Part shown: positions 6,854 through 15,651 of the stretch, piece by piece
Layout of the letters: each line of letters begins with the position of its first letter
Position numbering within the stretch: position 1 is the first letter of the stretch
Origin: Myxococcales bacterium
GTDB taxonomy: Bacteria > Myxococcota_A > UBA796 > GCA-2862545
Direction: 5' to 3'
DNA length: 64,000 nucleotides
Assembly: GCA_019634415.1 (NCBI GenBank)
Contig: JAHQVJ010000057.1
Location: forward strand, 83,495-147,494
The notes under the pieces: generated by a model
What the model saw: only the letters and a program-made list of their open reading frames with translations
Told to the model about the DNA's origin: nothing
Databases searched by the model: none
Position numbers and translations under genes: made by a program

Positions 6854-9034
6854 CTATGGCAGCACCCGCTCGTAGCTCACCCCGAGGTGATGCAGCAGGA
6901 AGCCCAGCTCGTCGGCCTCCTCCTCGATCTTGGTGGCCAGTGGCGTGCCGGAGCCGTGCCCCGTGTCGTTGCTGGTGCGGAGCAGGACGGGGCCCGAGCC
7001 CGCCGCCATGGCGGCCTGCATGCGGGCCGTCATCTTGCGGGACTGCATGGGATCCACACGCGGATCGTTGGCGCCAGTGGTGAACAGGATGGGCGGGACG
7101 TCGGTTCCGTCCACCACGTTGTGGTAGGGCGAGTAGGCCCGCAAGGCCTCGAAGTGCGCGGGATCGGTGACGGTGCCGAACTCGGTGACGTTGAAGGCCC
7201 CATTGGGCGACAGCTCCACGCGCAGCATGTCGTAGATCCCCACGCTCGACACCACTACGGCTGCGGCCTCGGGGTGTTGCACGAAGGTGGCTCCCATGAG
7301 CAGCCCGCCGTTGCTGCCGCCGACGATGCCGGTGCGCTGTGGCGTGGTGTAGCCGCGGGCCACGAGGTGCTGCAGCACGGCGTGGAAGTCGTCGAACACG
7401 TTCTGCTTGTGGGTGAGCATGCCCTGCTCGTGCCACGCTTCGCCGAACTCGCCTCCGCCGCGCAGGTTGGCCACGGCCATGATCACGCCGTTGCCGAGCA
7501 GGGCGGGGAGGTAGGAGCGGTAGCGGGGCGTGATGTTGACGCCGTAGCCGCCGTAGCCGTTGACGATCACGGGGTGGCTGCCGTCGAGCTCGATGCCCGC
7601 TGGCACGATCAGGTTCACGGGCACCAACGTGCCGTCGGCGCTGGGGGCCATCTCCCGTCGCACCTCCACTTCCGGCAGGGCGATAGTGCTGGCCTGGTTC
7701 AGCGGCACGGCCTCGGTGCTGCCGGTGCGGGGATCGAAGGCCGTCCACGTCCAGGGCGTGGTGAAGGAGCCGGACTCCACGAGCAAGCGACCATCGGGCA
7801 TGGCGAACATGGCCCCAGCGGAGCCCACCTCGGGCTGCTCGGGTGCGGTGGTGGCCTCGCCCTCGAGGGTGAAGGCGCGGAACTCGGAGGGCCCACCGGT
7901 CTGGAACTCCACGAACAGGGTGCCCGACAGCTCCCGCACCGACGGGGGGGACCAGAAGCTGGGCACGATGGCGTGCTCCGACTCGGGCACGACCACCTCG
8001 GCGCCCTCGACCGACGATGCGGTGACGGGCAAGCGGAAGACCGAGCCCTTGGGGGCGTCGGTGAAGGACACGGCGTAGAGCTGGTCACCGGCCTCGCTGA
8101 AGGTGAGCATCACGGTGCCGTCGCCGAAGTCCGACAGCTGACGCATCGCGCCGTCGGGATCGCGCACCCAGTGGGCGAACTCGCCGCCGTCGCCGTCCTG
8201 CACGGTGATCAGCAGGCGGGAGGTGGCGTGGTGCGCTTCCAGGTCGATCTCGGCGATGCGCGGCAGCCCGTCGCCGAGCACCATGGAATCGCCTGCGGGA
8301 TCGGCACCGAGGGTGTGCTCGAACAGCTGCACGTAGAAGGCCATGTCCGATGCGTCGCGCTCGCCGTCGCGCGGGTAGCGGGTGTAGAAGAAGCCGCTGC
8401 TGTCGGGGCGCCAGGCCAGGGCGCCACCAGCGGTTCCACCGTTGACCCGCGGCAGCACGGGCTCCACGCGCTCCAAGGTCTGCACGTCGAGCACGTGCAG
8501 GTCGCCGGACTCGGTCCCGCCGCGCGACACGCTGACGGCCACCAGCGCACCGTCGGGGGAGGGCACGAACCAGTCGATGGTGGCGTTGCCCTCGCCGGGC
8601 ATGGCCTCGGGATCGAGCAGCGTGCGGGCCTCGGCGGAGGCGTCGAGGGCGGGCAGCTCCACCAGGAAGGCCTGGTTCTTGGGTGGCTGCTTGCGCATGG
8701 CGAAGATGCGGTCGCCGCCGAACTTCACGGGGTAGTGGGTGGTGCGCTGCTCCCCCATGAGGAGCGCGAGATCGGCCTTCAGGGCGTCGCGGCCGGGCAG
8801 GGCCTGCAGCACCTGACGGGCGACGACGTTCTGGGCGTCGCTGTAGGCGGTCACCTCGGGCGAGGAGGCGTCCTCGAGCCAGCGGTAGGGATCGGCGACC
8901 TGAACGCCGTGGTAGGTGTCGACCGTGTCGCCGATGCGGGCCACGGGAGCTGCAGGTGCGTCGCCCACGGGCTCGTCGAGGATAGGCTGTTTGCCGCCCG
9001 TGCAGGCCAGGACGGCGAAGAGGAACGAGGACAT
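6854..9034 (-). CDS. prolyl oligopeptidase family (S9A) lipoprotein
   Basis: This 726-residue S9 serine peptidase would cleave short peptides after proline or a similar residue. The N-terminus MSSFLFAVLACTGG is a lipoprotein signal; the cytosolic E. coli-type enzyme lacks one. The start at 9034 follows GGGAGAG. Domains in order are an N-terminal segment DTYHGVQVADPYRWLED, a seven-bladed propeller (about residues 90-450) and an alpha/beta-hydrolase catalytic domain. The catalytic triad is readable: Ser574 in GGSNGG, Asp657 in GANDPRVDP, His693 in DTGHGSG. The family length is about 680-750, so it is complete. An envelope location suggests digestion of external peptides (inference). Confidence 0.93.
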   Translation of the reverse strand: MSSFLFAVLACTGGKQPILDEPVGDAPAAPVARIGDTVDTYHGVQVADPYRWLEDASSPEVTAYSDAQNVVARQVLQALPGRDALKADLALLMGEQRTTHYPVKFGGDRIFAMRKQPPKNQAFLVELPALDASAEARTLLDPEAMPGEGNATIDWFVPSPDGALVAVSVSRGGTESGDLHVLDVQTLERVEPVLPRVNGGTAGGALAWRPDSSGFFYTRYPRDGERDASDMAFYVQLFEHTLGADPAGDSMVLGDGLPRIAEIDLEAHHATSRLLITVQDGDGGEFAHWVRDPDGAMRQLSDFGDGTVMLTFSEAGDQLYAVSFTDAPKGSVFRLPVTASSVEGAEVVVPESEHAIVPSFWSPPSVRELSGTLFVEFQTGGPSEFRAFTLEGEATTAPEQPEVGSAGAMFAMPDGRLLVESGSFTTPWTWTAFDPRTGSTEAVPLNQASTIALPEVEVRREMAPSADGTLVPVNLIVPAGIELDGSHPVIVNGYGGYGVNITPRYRSYLPALLGNGVIMAVANLRGGGEFGEAWHEQGMLTHKQNVFDDFHAVLQHLVARGYTTPQRTGIVGGSNGGLLMGATFVQHPEAAAVVVSSVGIYDMLRVELSPNGAFNVTEFGTVTDPAHFEALRAYSPYHNVVDGTDVPPILFTTGANDPRVDPMQSRKMTARMQAAMAAGSGPVLLRTSNDTGHGSGTPLATKIEEEADELGFLLHHLGVSYERVLP

Positions 9035-9059
9035 GCGCTCTCCCGGGTGGGAGGCGCCA

Positions 9060-9863
9060 CTAACCGCCGAGCAGGAGCCGATCGATGGCGGCGGGTTGCT
9101 CCATGGAGGGCAGGTGCGCCACACCCTCGAGCTGGATCACCACGGTGCCCACGGCCCGCGCCACGTCGGCACTCCTGCGCTGCACGTGAGGGAAGTCCAG
9201 GGTGCCACAGATCACCCGAGTGGTGGTGGGGAGCTCGTCGAGCCGAGACACCGCCGACGGGGGATCCCGCTCCTGCGTGAGGGGAGGTGCCCGCAGCGCC
9301 CGACCGTTCATGTCGAGGAACAGCTTGCGCACCCCGCCGCCCACTCGTCCGGGAGGCCTGGAGTAGCCATCGAGCCAGGCGCGAGCCTCCAGCTCGTTCA
9401 GGCGCTCCAGATCGCCCGCCTCGTCGGCCTGCTCGATGGACTCGAAGAGGGCGTCCACGGCGGGAGGATTCGGCGTAGACGAGCTCCATCCGCTCACCGC
9501 AGGGGCCAAGAGCGTCAGCGACTCGACGCGCTCGGGGTGCGCCAAGGCGGCGTCGATGGCGATGCGCCCGCCTTGGGAGCAGCCGATCCACCGTGCCTGG
9601 GGCGTGGGACTCAGGGCGTCGAGCACGGCGAGCGCGTCTTCGACATGACAGAAGGGCACGTCGGGAGTGGTGGTGTTGCCGAACCCGCGTCGGTCGAAGG
9701 CGATGGCGTACCGTCCGGAGCGACCCAGCGCCTTCAGCTGCGAGCGCCACATGCGGTGGTCGGCGACGCCTGCATGCAGCAAGAGCACCGGAGGATCGCT
9801 GGGGCGACCCGCAGCCACCGCGTACAGGCGCGCCTGGTCGTGCTCGATCCAGTGCTCTGACAT
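9060..9863 (-). CDS. alpha/beta-fold hydrolase
   Basis: The 267-residue cytoplasmic hydrolase shows VLLLHAGVADHRMW (oxyanion-hole region), DRRGFGNTTTP, the nucleophile elbow GCSQGG with Ser96, and a C-terminal His in GVAHLPSMEQP. It belongs to the broad group of esterases, peroxidases and dehalogenases; the substrate cannot be told. ATG 9863 is preferred over ATG 9866 because the GGAG at the end of the upstream gene is then spaced about five bases away. It follows the PcfJ-like gene by only eight bases and precedes the prolyl-oligopeptidase gene by 25, so these minus-strand genes likely form one transcript. Confidence 0.88.
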   Translation of the reverse strand: MSEHWIEHDQARLYAVAAGRPSDPPVLLLHAGVADHRMWRSQLKALGRSGRYAIAFDRRGFGNTTTPDVPFCHVEDALAVLDALSPTPQARWIGCSQGGRIAIDAALAHPERVESLTLLAPAVSGWSSSTPNPPAVDALFESIEQADEAGDLERLNELEARAWLDGYSRPPGRVGGGVRKLFLDMNGRALRAPPLTQERDPPSAVSRLDELPTTTRVICGTLDFPHVQRRSADVARAVGTVVIQLEGVAHLPSMEQPAAIDRLLLGG

Positions 9864-9871
9864 CATGGCTC

Positions 9872-11227
9872 CTACAGCTTCACGAGCAGACGGTTGTGGA
9901 CCGCCCAGCGGCGGACTGCGGCGAGCTGCTGGGAGGAGCACGTACGATTGCACGGCTGCTTCGCCTGCACCACTGCCATGGCCCCCAGCGACACCTCGAT
10001 CATCGCCACGGGCCGCTCGCCGCGATGAAGCACGAACAGCGCCACCTTGCCCTTCCGGAGCAGCTTTCGGTAGGAGAAGGCGCAGTTGCGCATGACGTCC
10101 GCCGCGGCGCGCAGCTCGGCCTCGCTGCTGACCTCCACCATGCGGAAGGTCAGATCCGGAATCCCGCGCGACTCCGTCGCGCTACCGTTCCCTTGGGCCC
10201 TCGCCTGCGGGCTGTTGGACAGCGGAAGCAACCCCGAGCGCGGAAACGCCTCGTCGGAGGTCTGTCGCGTCTGGTCCCACCAGGCGTTGGCCGCGCGGAC
10301 CACGCTGGCAGGCGTGCGGCCGGTCAGCCGGATCGGGACGCCCTTCTGCATGCCCTTGCGCTGCTGGGACTCGAACCAGCCGAGCACCCGGCGAAGCTCG
10401 TCCAGCCGTAGCTCGGCCACCTCGGGGCGCACGGCCAGCCAGCCGATGATCCGGTGCCAGAACGCCTCCCCGATGCGCGGGTCGCTCCCCCTCGGAGTGC
10501 CCAGCCGGGTGGCCAGGAGCATGCGGGCGAGCTGCTTCGGACCGCCGAAGCCCACGACCTGGGCATGACGCAGGGCTCCGATCACCGACTGATCGGCGGT
10601 GGCGGTCTGCAGCAGGTGGCACATCCGTCGCGTGAGCGGTGCAGGCAGGGTGGGGGTGCCCACGAGGCTGCGCAGCGACGCGCCGCGCCCCAAGGTGGCC
10701 AGGATCTCCACGCCCCAGGCGTCCTCCAGAGGCACCCTTGCGACGGCGAGGGGCTCGAAGTCCAGCGCGCTCAACAGGAACGGGGGCACGCGGAAGCGCA
10801 CGAGTAGGTGCCGCGCCAGCGCATCGCGCTTGGCCCGGGTGGAGCCCGATGGGGCGGTGAAGCGCTCGGGAGGTCGCACCCACGGCTGCATGCTCAGGAG
10901 CAGCAGCCACGGGAGGCTGCTGCTCGCGGCCATGGCGGGGATCTCGCTCACGACGGCCCGCAGCACGCGACGCACACGTCCTCGCAGGTAGGGGCTGACG
11001 TTCGCCAGCGCCAGGAGCTGATCGACGCTGGTGGTGAGCGCGACGGGCACCTGGCCCTGGGGGGATCGGCGCTTCGGGGTGCGGCGGCGCAGCGCCTTGT
11101 GGATGGCACTCTGCAGTGCCTCCTCACGGCGCCGCTTCGCCTCGCGTCGGGCGCGCAGCTGGGCCTTGTGCGCCTCGGCGCGCAGACGGAGCTCTTGGTG
11201 GACCTTGCGACGGTTGCGACGGGTCAT
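9872..11227 (-). CDS. PcfJ-like domain protein
   Basis: This protein has about 451 residues from ATG 11227. It begins with a very basic coiled-coil-like stretch (RRNRRKVHQELRLRAEAHKA and onward), followed by a helical middle part. The C-terminal ~110 residues match the PcfJ-like pattern: MRNCAFSYRKLLRKGKVALFVL, MIEVSLGAMAVVQAKQPCNR, and a final AVRRWAVHNRL helix. PcfJ was named from an enterococcal conjugative plasmid. The domain is widespread and its biochemical role is unknown. The frame is open to ATG 11398, but the extra 57 residues look non-protein-like. A 28-base palindromic repeat (10156-10183) is translated within the gene as a GSATESRGIP segment in a low-complexity linker just before the PcfJ domain. 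Confidence 0.72.
   Translation of the reverse strand: MTRRNRRKVHQELRLRAEAHKAQLRARREAKRRREEALQSAIHKALRRRTPKRRSPQGQVPVALTTSVDQLLALANVSPYLRGRVRRVLRAVVSEIPAMAASSSLPWLLLLSMQPWVRPPERFTAPSGSTRAKRDALARHLLVRFRVPPFLLSALDFEPLAVARVPLEDAWGVEILATLGRGASLRSLVGTPTLPAPLTRRMCHLLQTATADQSVIGALRHAQVVGFGGPKQLARMLLATRLGTPRGSDPRIGEAFWHRIIGWLAVRPEVAELRLDELRRVLGWFESQQRKGMQKGVPIRLTGRTPASVVRAANAWWDQTRQTSDEAFPRSGLLPLSNSPQARAQGNGSATESRGIPDLTFRMVEVSSEAELRAAADVMRNCAFSYRKLLRKGKVALFVLHRGERPVAMIEVSLGAMAVVQAKQPCNRTCSSQQLAAVRRWAVHNRLLVKL
10156..10183. repeat. 28-base palindromic element, copy 1 (inside a reading frame)
   Basis: CCGGAATCC is followed by GCGCGAC-TCC-GTCGCGC, a perfect 7-bp stem with a three-base loop. The same 28 bases, with one C-to-T change, occur at 35298-35325 inside an unrelated gene. 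Here the element lies in the linker preceding the PcfJ-like domain and keeps the frame open. Confidence 0.7.
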
Positions 11228-11440
11228 GGGGCACGCGATCGGGGACCACTCGGTCCCGCTGGCGGGGGCCAGGTCCGATGCGGTTGCAGACGGAGACCGA
11301 AGCCCGAGGATCAGCGCGCGCAGATGCTCCGCAAGGGGAGGAGCCACGCGCGAACAGACGAACGATGGGGTGCTGTCATGCGGGCTCCTGTGGAGCATCT
11401 GTGGGTTCGTTCTACACGTAGGACGGGATGCGGGCTGTCG

Positions 11441-12469
11441 TCAATACAAGATCCCGTCGATGGGCTGCTCGGGGTCGGGCAGCTCGGTCTCGCCGAGCAG
11501 CTGCCGCAGATCGCGCTCGATGGCCCGGCACAAGGCGTTCATGGGCACGTCGTTCATGCTGCGCTCGAAGGGGTCCTCGCTGGCATCTCCGATGAGATCC
11601 ATGGTGATGAAGACCCAGGCCACCAGTCCCACGGACGCCAGGTAGGGGAGCACGAACAGCAACTCTTCCACGGTCGGCCAGCCAGCGTGCACCTCGGCGC
11701 CGAACACGTCGAGCATGCCGAAGGGCACCAGGTAGACGAAGGCGCGGGTGAAGATGCGGCCGAACTCGGAGTACTGACGGGGCAGCGGGGTGTTCTTGAT
11801 GCGCTCGCACTTGCCCTGCAGCGTGTAGAGCTCCCGCAGGATGTCCTGCAGCGCGATCTGGCGGAACAGATCCAGCCCGCCGTCGTCGACGAGCCTGGCG
11901 AGATCCTGGCCTTGCTGCGCCACGATGTGGGTGGCGGGGTTGACCATGGCGCTGGTGCGGGCGTGCTCCTCGGTGCTCAGGAACGGCCCCACCTCGGCGT
12001 CCCAGTCGTTGCGCATGTGGGTGGCGTGCTTCTCCAAGCGAGCGCGCGTGCCCCTGGCAGGCTTGTCGAAGAAGCGGGACTTCTTGCGCAGCTGCACGCG
12101 CAGGGCGTTGATCCAGGCGAGGTGGCGGTGAATGAGCACGCGCCGGATCTCGTGCGCTTCCGAGCCGGTGTCGCCCGGTCGCACGAAGCAGAGCACGCCG
12201 TTGGCCCAGCTACGGCTCTCGTTGACCACGGCCCCCCAGATCTTGCGACCCTCCCAGAATCGGTCGTAGGCGGCGTTGTTCTTGAAGCCCAGGTAGAAGG
12301 CCACCGCTGTGCCGATGACGGTCAGGGGTACGAAGGGAATGCGCAGCCAGGCCAGCCCTCCGAAGTCGTACACCAGCCAGACGAGCGCTGCCCATACGAC
12401 GGGGGCGGGCAGGAGCACCAGACCGAATCGGATAGCGCGTGTGATGGCCAAGCGGCGACCCGCGAGCAT
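11441..12469 (-). CDS. bestrophin-family channel protein (first of two)
   Basis: The 342-residue protein is of the bestrophin/UPF0187 family, whose bacterial members form pentameric ion channels in the inner membrane. The start ATG 12469 follows GGAGG. N-terminal hydrophobic segments (FGLVLLPAPVVWAALVWLVY, then FVPLTVIGTAVAFYLGF) lead into the signature FKNNAAYDRFWEGRKIWGAVVNESRSWA. The central cytoplasmic part carries LARLVDDGGLDLFRQIALQ. Late membrane segments precede DLIGDASEDPFERSMNDVP, the family's acidic loop. A paralogue lies at 47052-48071. It is divergent from the gene at 12620 across a 150-base gap. What it conducts cannot be read from sequence. Confidence 0.9.
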   Translation of the reverse strand: MLAGRRLAITRAIRFGLVLLPAPVVWAALVWLVYDFGGLAWLRIPFVPLTVIGTAVAFYLGFKNNAAYDRFWEGRKIWGAVVNESRSWANGVLCFVRPGDTGSEAHEIRRVLIHRHLAWINALRVQLRKKSRFFDKPARGTRARLEKHATHMRNDWDAEVGPFLSTEEHARTSAMVNPATHIVAQQGQDLARLVDDGGLDLFRQIALQDILRELYTLQGKCERIKNTPLPRQYSEFGRIFTRAFVYLVPFGMLDVFGAEVHAGWPTVEELLFVLPYLASVGLVAWVFITMDLIGDASEDPFERSMNDVPMNALCRAIERDLRQLLGETELPDPEQPIDGILY

Positions 12470-12619
12470 CGAACCTCCAGGGGGCGAGGCGGCAGCATGC
12501 CAGAATCGTGGGCGGGTGTCTGTCGTCGCCTCTCCGTGAGATTCGACGACAGGGTGTGACCCAGGGCATCGGCGCAGAGCGGTAGCGTAGACGAGACGTT
12601 TGATATTTGGAGTTGGTGA

Positions 12620-14059
12620 ATGACTCTGCCGCGTGTGGGGATGCTGTCCATCCTCCTGATGGTGCCGGCGCAGCGGCGGTTCGACGGCCCACTGCTCGAC
12701 CGGCTGCTCGAGTCCATGACGGACGATCCTCTGCTGCACGCCGACCTGTGTGAAGACGGCAACTTCGTGGCCATCGTGATGCCCGACGGCGAATCCGAGT
12801 ATCGCTGGCCGTGGGACACCCGAGCGTGGGAAGAGGAGGGCCCCCCGTTCTACACGGACGTCCACTTCACCATCGCCCACCAGTTCGCCCCAGGTGTGCC
12901 CAAGAGCCTCGTGGAAGGGGAGACGGACACCTTCGTCATTCGATATCCGTACGTCGCGGACGACGACGGGGTGTATCGGCCCGGGACGCCCCATGGCTAT
13001 CCACTGCCTCCCACGCTGGGTGAGTGGTACCTCCTGGCGGCGCAGTACTACGACGCGACAGGCTTCACCGACGACACACCGTGGATCCTGGAGCTCGCCC
13101 CACTTCGGAAGCCGCCGCCCTATGTGGTGCCGTTGGCACAGCTGCAGCGTGCCTATGACGAGTGGTGTGCTCGAACGGACCTCCTGTCGGCGACGAGCTC
13201 TCGAGATCGATTCTGGGAACGCCTGCAGCAGCGAGAGTCGGACTGTACGGATGGGCTGGACAACGATCGGGACGGCACGGTGGACTGCGAGGACCGGGAC
13301 TGCGCATCCGTCGACTGTCCAGAGATCTGCGCCACCTGGTTCGACAACGACGCCGACGGCAAGAAGGGCTGTGCAGACAGCGACTGCGCCATGAGCCCCG
13401 ACTGTGTGGAGCTGATCTGCTCCGATGGCGAGGACAACGACGAGGACACCCTCACGGACTGTCAGGATCCCGACTGCAACAAGCCGGGTAGCCCGTGCCT
13501 CGTGCCCCACGAGAACACCGAGGCTTGGTGCCAGGACAGGGTGGACAACGACGGGGATGGAGCGCTGAACTGTGACGATTCGGACTGCGCCCGCACGCGG
13601 CACTGCGGCGAGAACACGCTGGCGAAGTGCTTCGACGAGGAGGACAACGATCGGAGTGGCGCCTCGGACTGTGCCGATCCGGGGTGCCAGCGCTTCTGTG
13701 TGGAGAGCACGGAGGCGGGCACGTGCAACGACTGGGTGGACAACGACGGCGACGGTCTCGTGGATTGTATGGAGTCGGACTGTGCGCTCGACGTGACCTG
13801 CAACGAGCGGGATGCCATTCGCTGCAGCGATCACCAGGACAACGACCGAGACGGGGTGACGGACTGTGAGGATTCCGACTGTGACGAGCTCGAGTTGTGT
13901 ACAGAGACGCACTGCTTCGACGGAATCGACAACGATGCCAGCGGTCGGCGGGACTGCGACGACCCAGATTGCCACGGGGTCGTGGATGCGGTGACCGGCC
14001 AGTCCTGCCCACGGCCTCACAGCGACGATCTAGAGCACCGCGACCATCGACTCCGTTGA
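12620..14059 (+). CDS. secreted protein with about eight Cys/Asp-rich calcium-loop repeats
   Basis: The protein has 479 residues with a weak export signal (MTLPRVGMLSILLMVPAQ) and a unique N-terminal region up to about residue 205. Roughly eight repeats then run to the C-terminus. Each has the pattern CxDxxDNDxDGxxDCxDxDC (for example DGLDNDRDGTVDCEDRDC). The Asp/Asn spacing is that of calcium-binding loops in MopE and thrombospondin type 3 repeats, and paired Cys suggest a disulfide in each unit, so it is an extracytoplasmic protein. GGAG at 12609-12612 fits ATG 12620. A surface or structural role is likely; a specific function is unknown. Its stop TGA lies in a hairpin shared with the convergent esterase gene. 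Confidence 0.75.
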   Translation: MTLPRVGMLSILLMVPAQRRFDGPLLDRLLESMTDDPLLHADLCEDGNFVAIVMPDGESEYRWPWDTRAWEEEGPPFYTDVHFTIAHQFAPGVPKSLVEGETDTFVIRYPYVADDDGVYRPGTPHGYPLPPTLGEWYLLAAQYYDATGFTDDTPWILELAPLRKPPPYVVPLAQLQRAYDEWCARTDLLSATSSRDRFWERLQQRESDCTDGLDNDRDGTVDCEDRDCASVDCPEICATWFDNDADGKKGCADSDCAMSPDCVELICSDGEDNDEDTLTDCQDPDCNKPGSPCLVPHENTEAWCQDRVDNDGDGALNCDDSDCARTRHCGENTLAKCFDEEDNDRSGASDCADPGCQRFCVESTEAGTCNDWVDNDGDGLVDCMESDCALDVTCNERDAIRCSDHQDNDRDGVTDCEDSDCDELELCTETHCFDGIDNDASGRRDCDDPDCHGVVDAVTGQSCPRPHSDDLEHRDHRLR

Positions 14060-14068
14060 TTGTCGCGG
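14038..14068. terminator. hairpin at a convergent gene junction
   Basis: CCGCGAC (14038-14044) pairs with GTCGCGG (14062-14068). An inner stem ATCGAC/GTTGAT with one G-T pair closes on the loop TCC. It overlaps the last codons and stop (14057-14059) of the forward gene and abuts the reverse stop at 14069. No T-tract follows, so it is a candidate bidirectional, U-less terminator. Confidence 0.5.
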
Positions 14069-15637
14069 TCAGTCGGTGGCTTGCTCCTCGAGGCTGGTGG
14101 TCACATCGTCGACGTGAACCGTGGCGCCGGCTCCTGCTGCCAGCGTGAGCCGGGTGTGGAACACGGGTCGACCCAGCTGTACTCGCGCTGTGGCGTTCAG
14201 CGTGTGCTGCGTCCACTCGGTGGTGAGCGCCAGCTGCTCGGTGGTGGAAGCGACGGGTTCGGTGCCCAGTGTCTGATCGCGGAAGTCGAGGGTGATCTCG
14301 GCCGTCTGGCCAGCCTGCTCGGCCCGCAGCCACACGGTGGCCGTCACGGTGTCGCCGTCGGACGCGGGATTGGGCTGGTGGATCTGGGCACCGTCGGCGA
14401 GCTGCACGAACCAGCTCCCTGTGTGCGCGGCTGCGGCGTCCTCGATGCGCGTCACACCGGGGTCGTCGTGGTAGCGCCAGCCGTAGCCGCCGAAGGGAGC
14501 CGTCTGCTCGAACCCGCCGTTGGCGACGTCGCCGCCCACGCCGAAGCCACTCACCACGTCGCTGGGCGAGGCTTCCCACCCGAGGGTGGCGTGGACGTGG
14601 TCCACCAGCACTTGGGCCATCCCCGCGTGATCGGTCTCGCAGCCGTGCCACTGCTCGAAAACCCACGGGAAGACAGCCCAGCTCAGATCGGGGTCGGCGC
14701 GGCCCTCGGCCACCTGCTGGACGAAGCCCGCGGGCTCGCCCTCGCTCCAGCCGAAGGCGTTGAACAACACGATGTGGGCCGTGGGGTGGGCGGCGCGCAG
14801 GGCGTCGAGCAGTGCATCGTAGTCGTCGCGAATGCGGGGCTCGGGGCGCCCCACGTCGTTGGCGCCCAGGTTCACCACCACCAGATGGGCGGGGAAGGCG
14901 TCGAAGTCCACGGCGGAGGCGGGGTCGTACCAGTCGGTGCGATCGAAGCGCTGCAGCGCTCCGGCCAGCGTCTCACCGCTGGTGGAGATGTTGTGGTAGC
15001 TGGCGTTCAGACGGCGCGATGCGATGCCAGCGTAGGTGAAGTGGCTGCCGCTGTTGGCCCAGCTCGTGTCGTTGCGCTCCGACTCGAGCGAGTCGCCTGC
15101 GAGGTTGGAGTCGCCGTAGAAGACGATGCGACGGGACGGTGGCTCGGGAAGGGGCAGCGTGCCTGCTTCGGCGGTGCGCACCTGGAAGCCCAGGAACGTG
15201 GCGGAGGTGCCGCGGTAGGTCTCCTTGACCAGCTGCACGTGGTGATCGGTGTCGGGCAGCCCCGTGGCCAGCTGATGCAGCGTGTGGCTCGGAGTGGCCT
15301 CGATCTTCACGGAGCCTGCGTGGTCGCCGTCGAGGATCACGCGGAAGTACTCGGGCGCGTCGCCGGGGTCGATCTGAGCGATCAGGTCGGTGCCGCGGAA
15401 GGCGATCTCCACGGAGGCCCCCTGCCAACCCACCCAGGGTGCATCGGGATCGGTGTGATCCCAGCGTCCGGTGTAGCGGAGGTTCGGATCGGAGGGGGCC
15501 ACCTCGACGTCGCGTAGGCCCGTGGCGGGCGTGGTGGTCGAGGTGGTGCTGGTGTCCACCAGGGGCGTGTCGCTGGCGGTGCCGGTGGTGGCCCCGGTGC
15601 ATCCTGCGACGAGGGCGACGATGACGATGCGATGCAT
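14069..15637 (-). CDS. SGNH/GDSL esterase lipoprotein, CE2-like
   Basis: The 522-residue lipoprotein starts MHRIVIVALVAGCTG with a Thr/Ser linker. An N-terminal jelly-roll like that of CE2 carbohydrate esterases is visible (LRYTGRWDHTDPDAPWVGWQ, VEIAFRGTDLIAQI). The SGNH hydrolase domain follows with nucleophile Ser177 in FYGDSNLAGDS, block III VVVNLGANDVG and a C-terminal ETDHAGM that can supply Asp/His. The last ~150 residues form a beta-sandwich, carbohydrate-binding-like domain (NGGFEQTAPFGGYGW, SWFVQLADG). CE2 enzymes remove acetyl groups from polysaccharides, so a role on extracellular glycans is likely. It lies 14 bases after the metalloprotease gene on the same strand, probably in one operon. 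Confidence 0.85.
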   Translation of the reverse strand: MHRIVIVALVAGCTGATTGTASDTPLVDTSTTSTTTPATGLRDVEVAPSDPNLRYTGRWDHTDPDAPWVGWQGASVEIAFRGTDLIAQIDPGDAPEYFRVILDGDHAGSVKIEATPSHTLHQLATGLPDTDHHVQLVKETYRGTSATFLGFQVRTAEAGTLPLPEPPSRRIVFYGDSNLAGDSLESERNDTSWANSGSHFTYAGIASRRLNASYHNISTSGETLAGALQRFDRTDWYDPASAVDFDAFPAHLVVVNLGANDVGRPEPRIRDDYDALLDALRAAHPTAHIVLFNAFGWSEGEPAGFVQQVAEGRADPDLSWAVFPWVFEQWHGCETDHAGMAQVLVDHVHATLGWEASPSDVVSGFGVGGDVANGGFEQTAPFGGYGWRYHDDPGVTRIEDAAAAHTGSWFVQLADGAQIHQPNPASDGDTVTATVWLRAEQAGQTAEITLDFRDQTLGTEPVASTTEQLALTTEWTQHTLNATARVQLGRPVFHTRLTLAAGAGATVHVDDVTTSLEEQATD

Positions 15638-15651
15638 GCCGAGAGCGTACG

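Noticed and set aside
13240..13990. DNA-level tandem repeat
   Set aside because: The periodicity comes from the encoded CxDxxDNDxDG repeats with variable codons; it is a protein repeat, not a DNA element.
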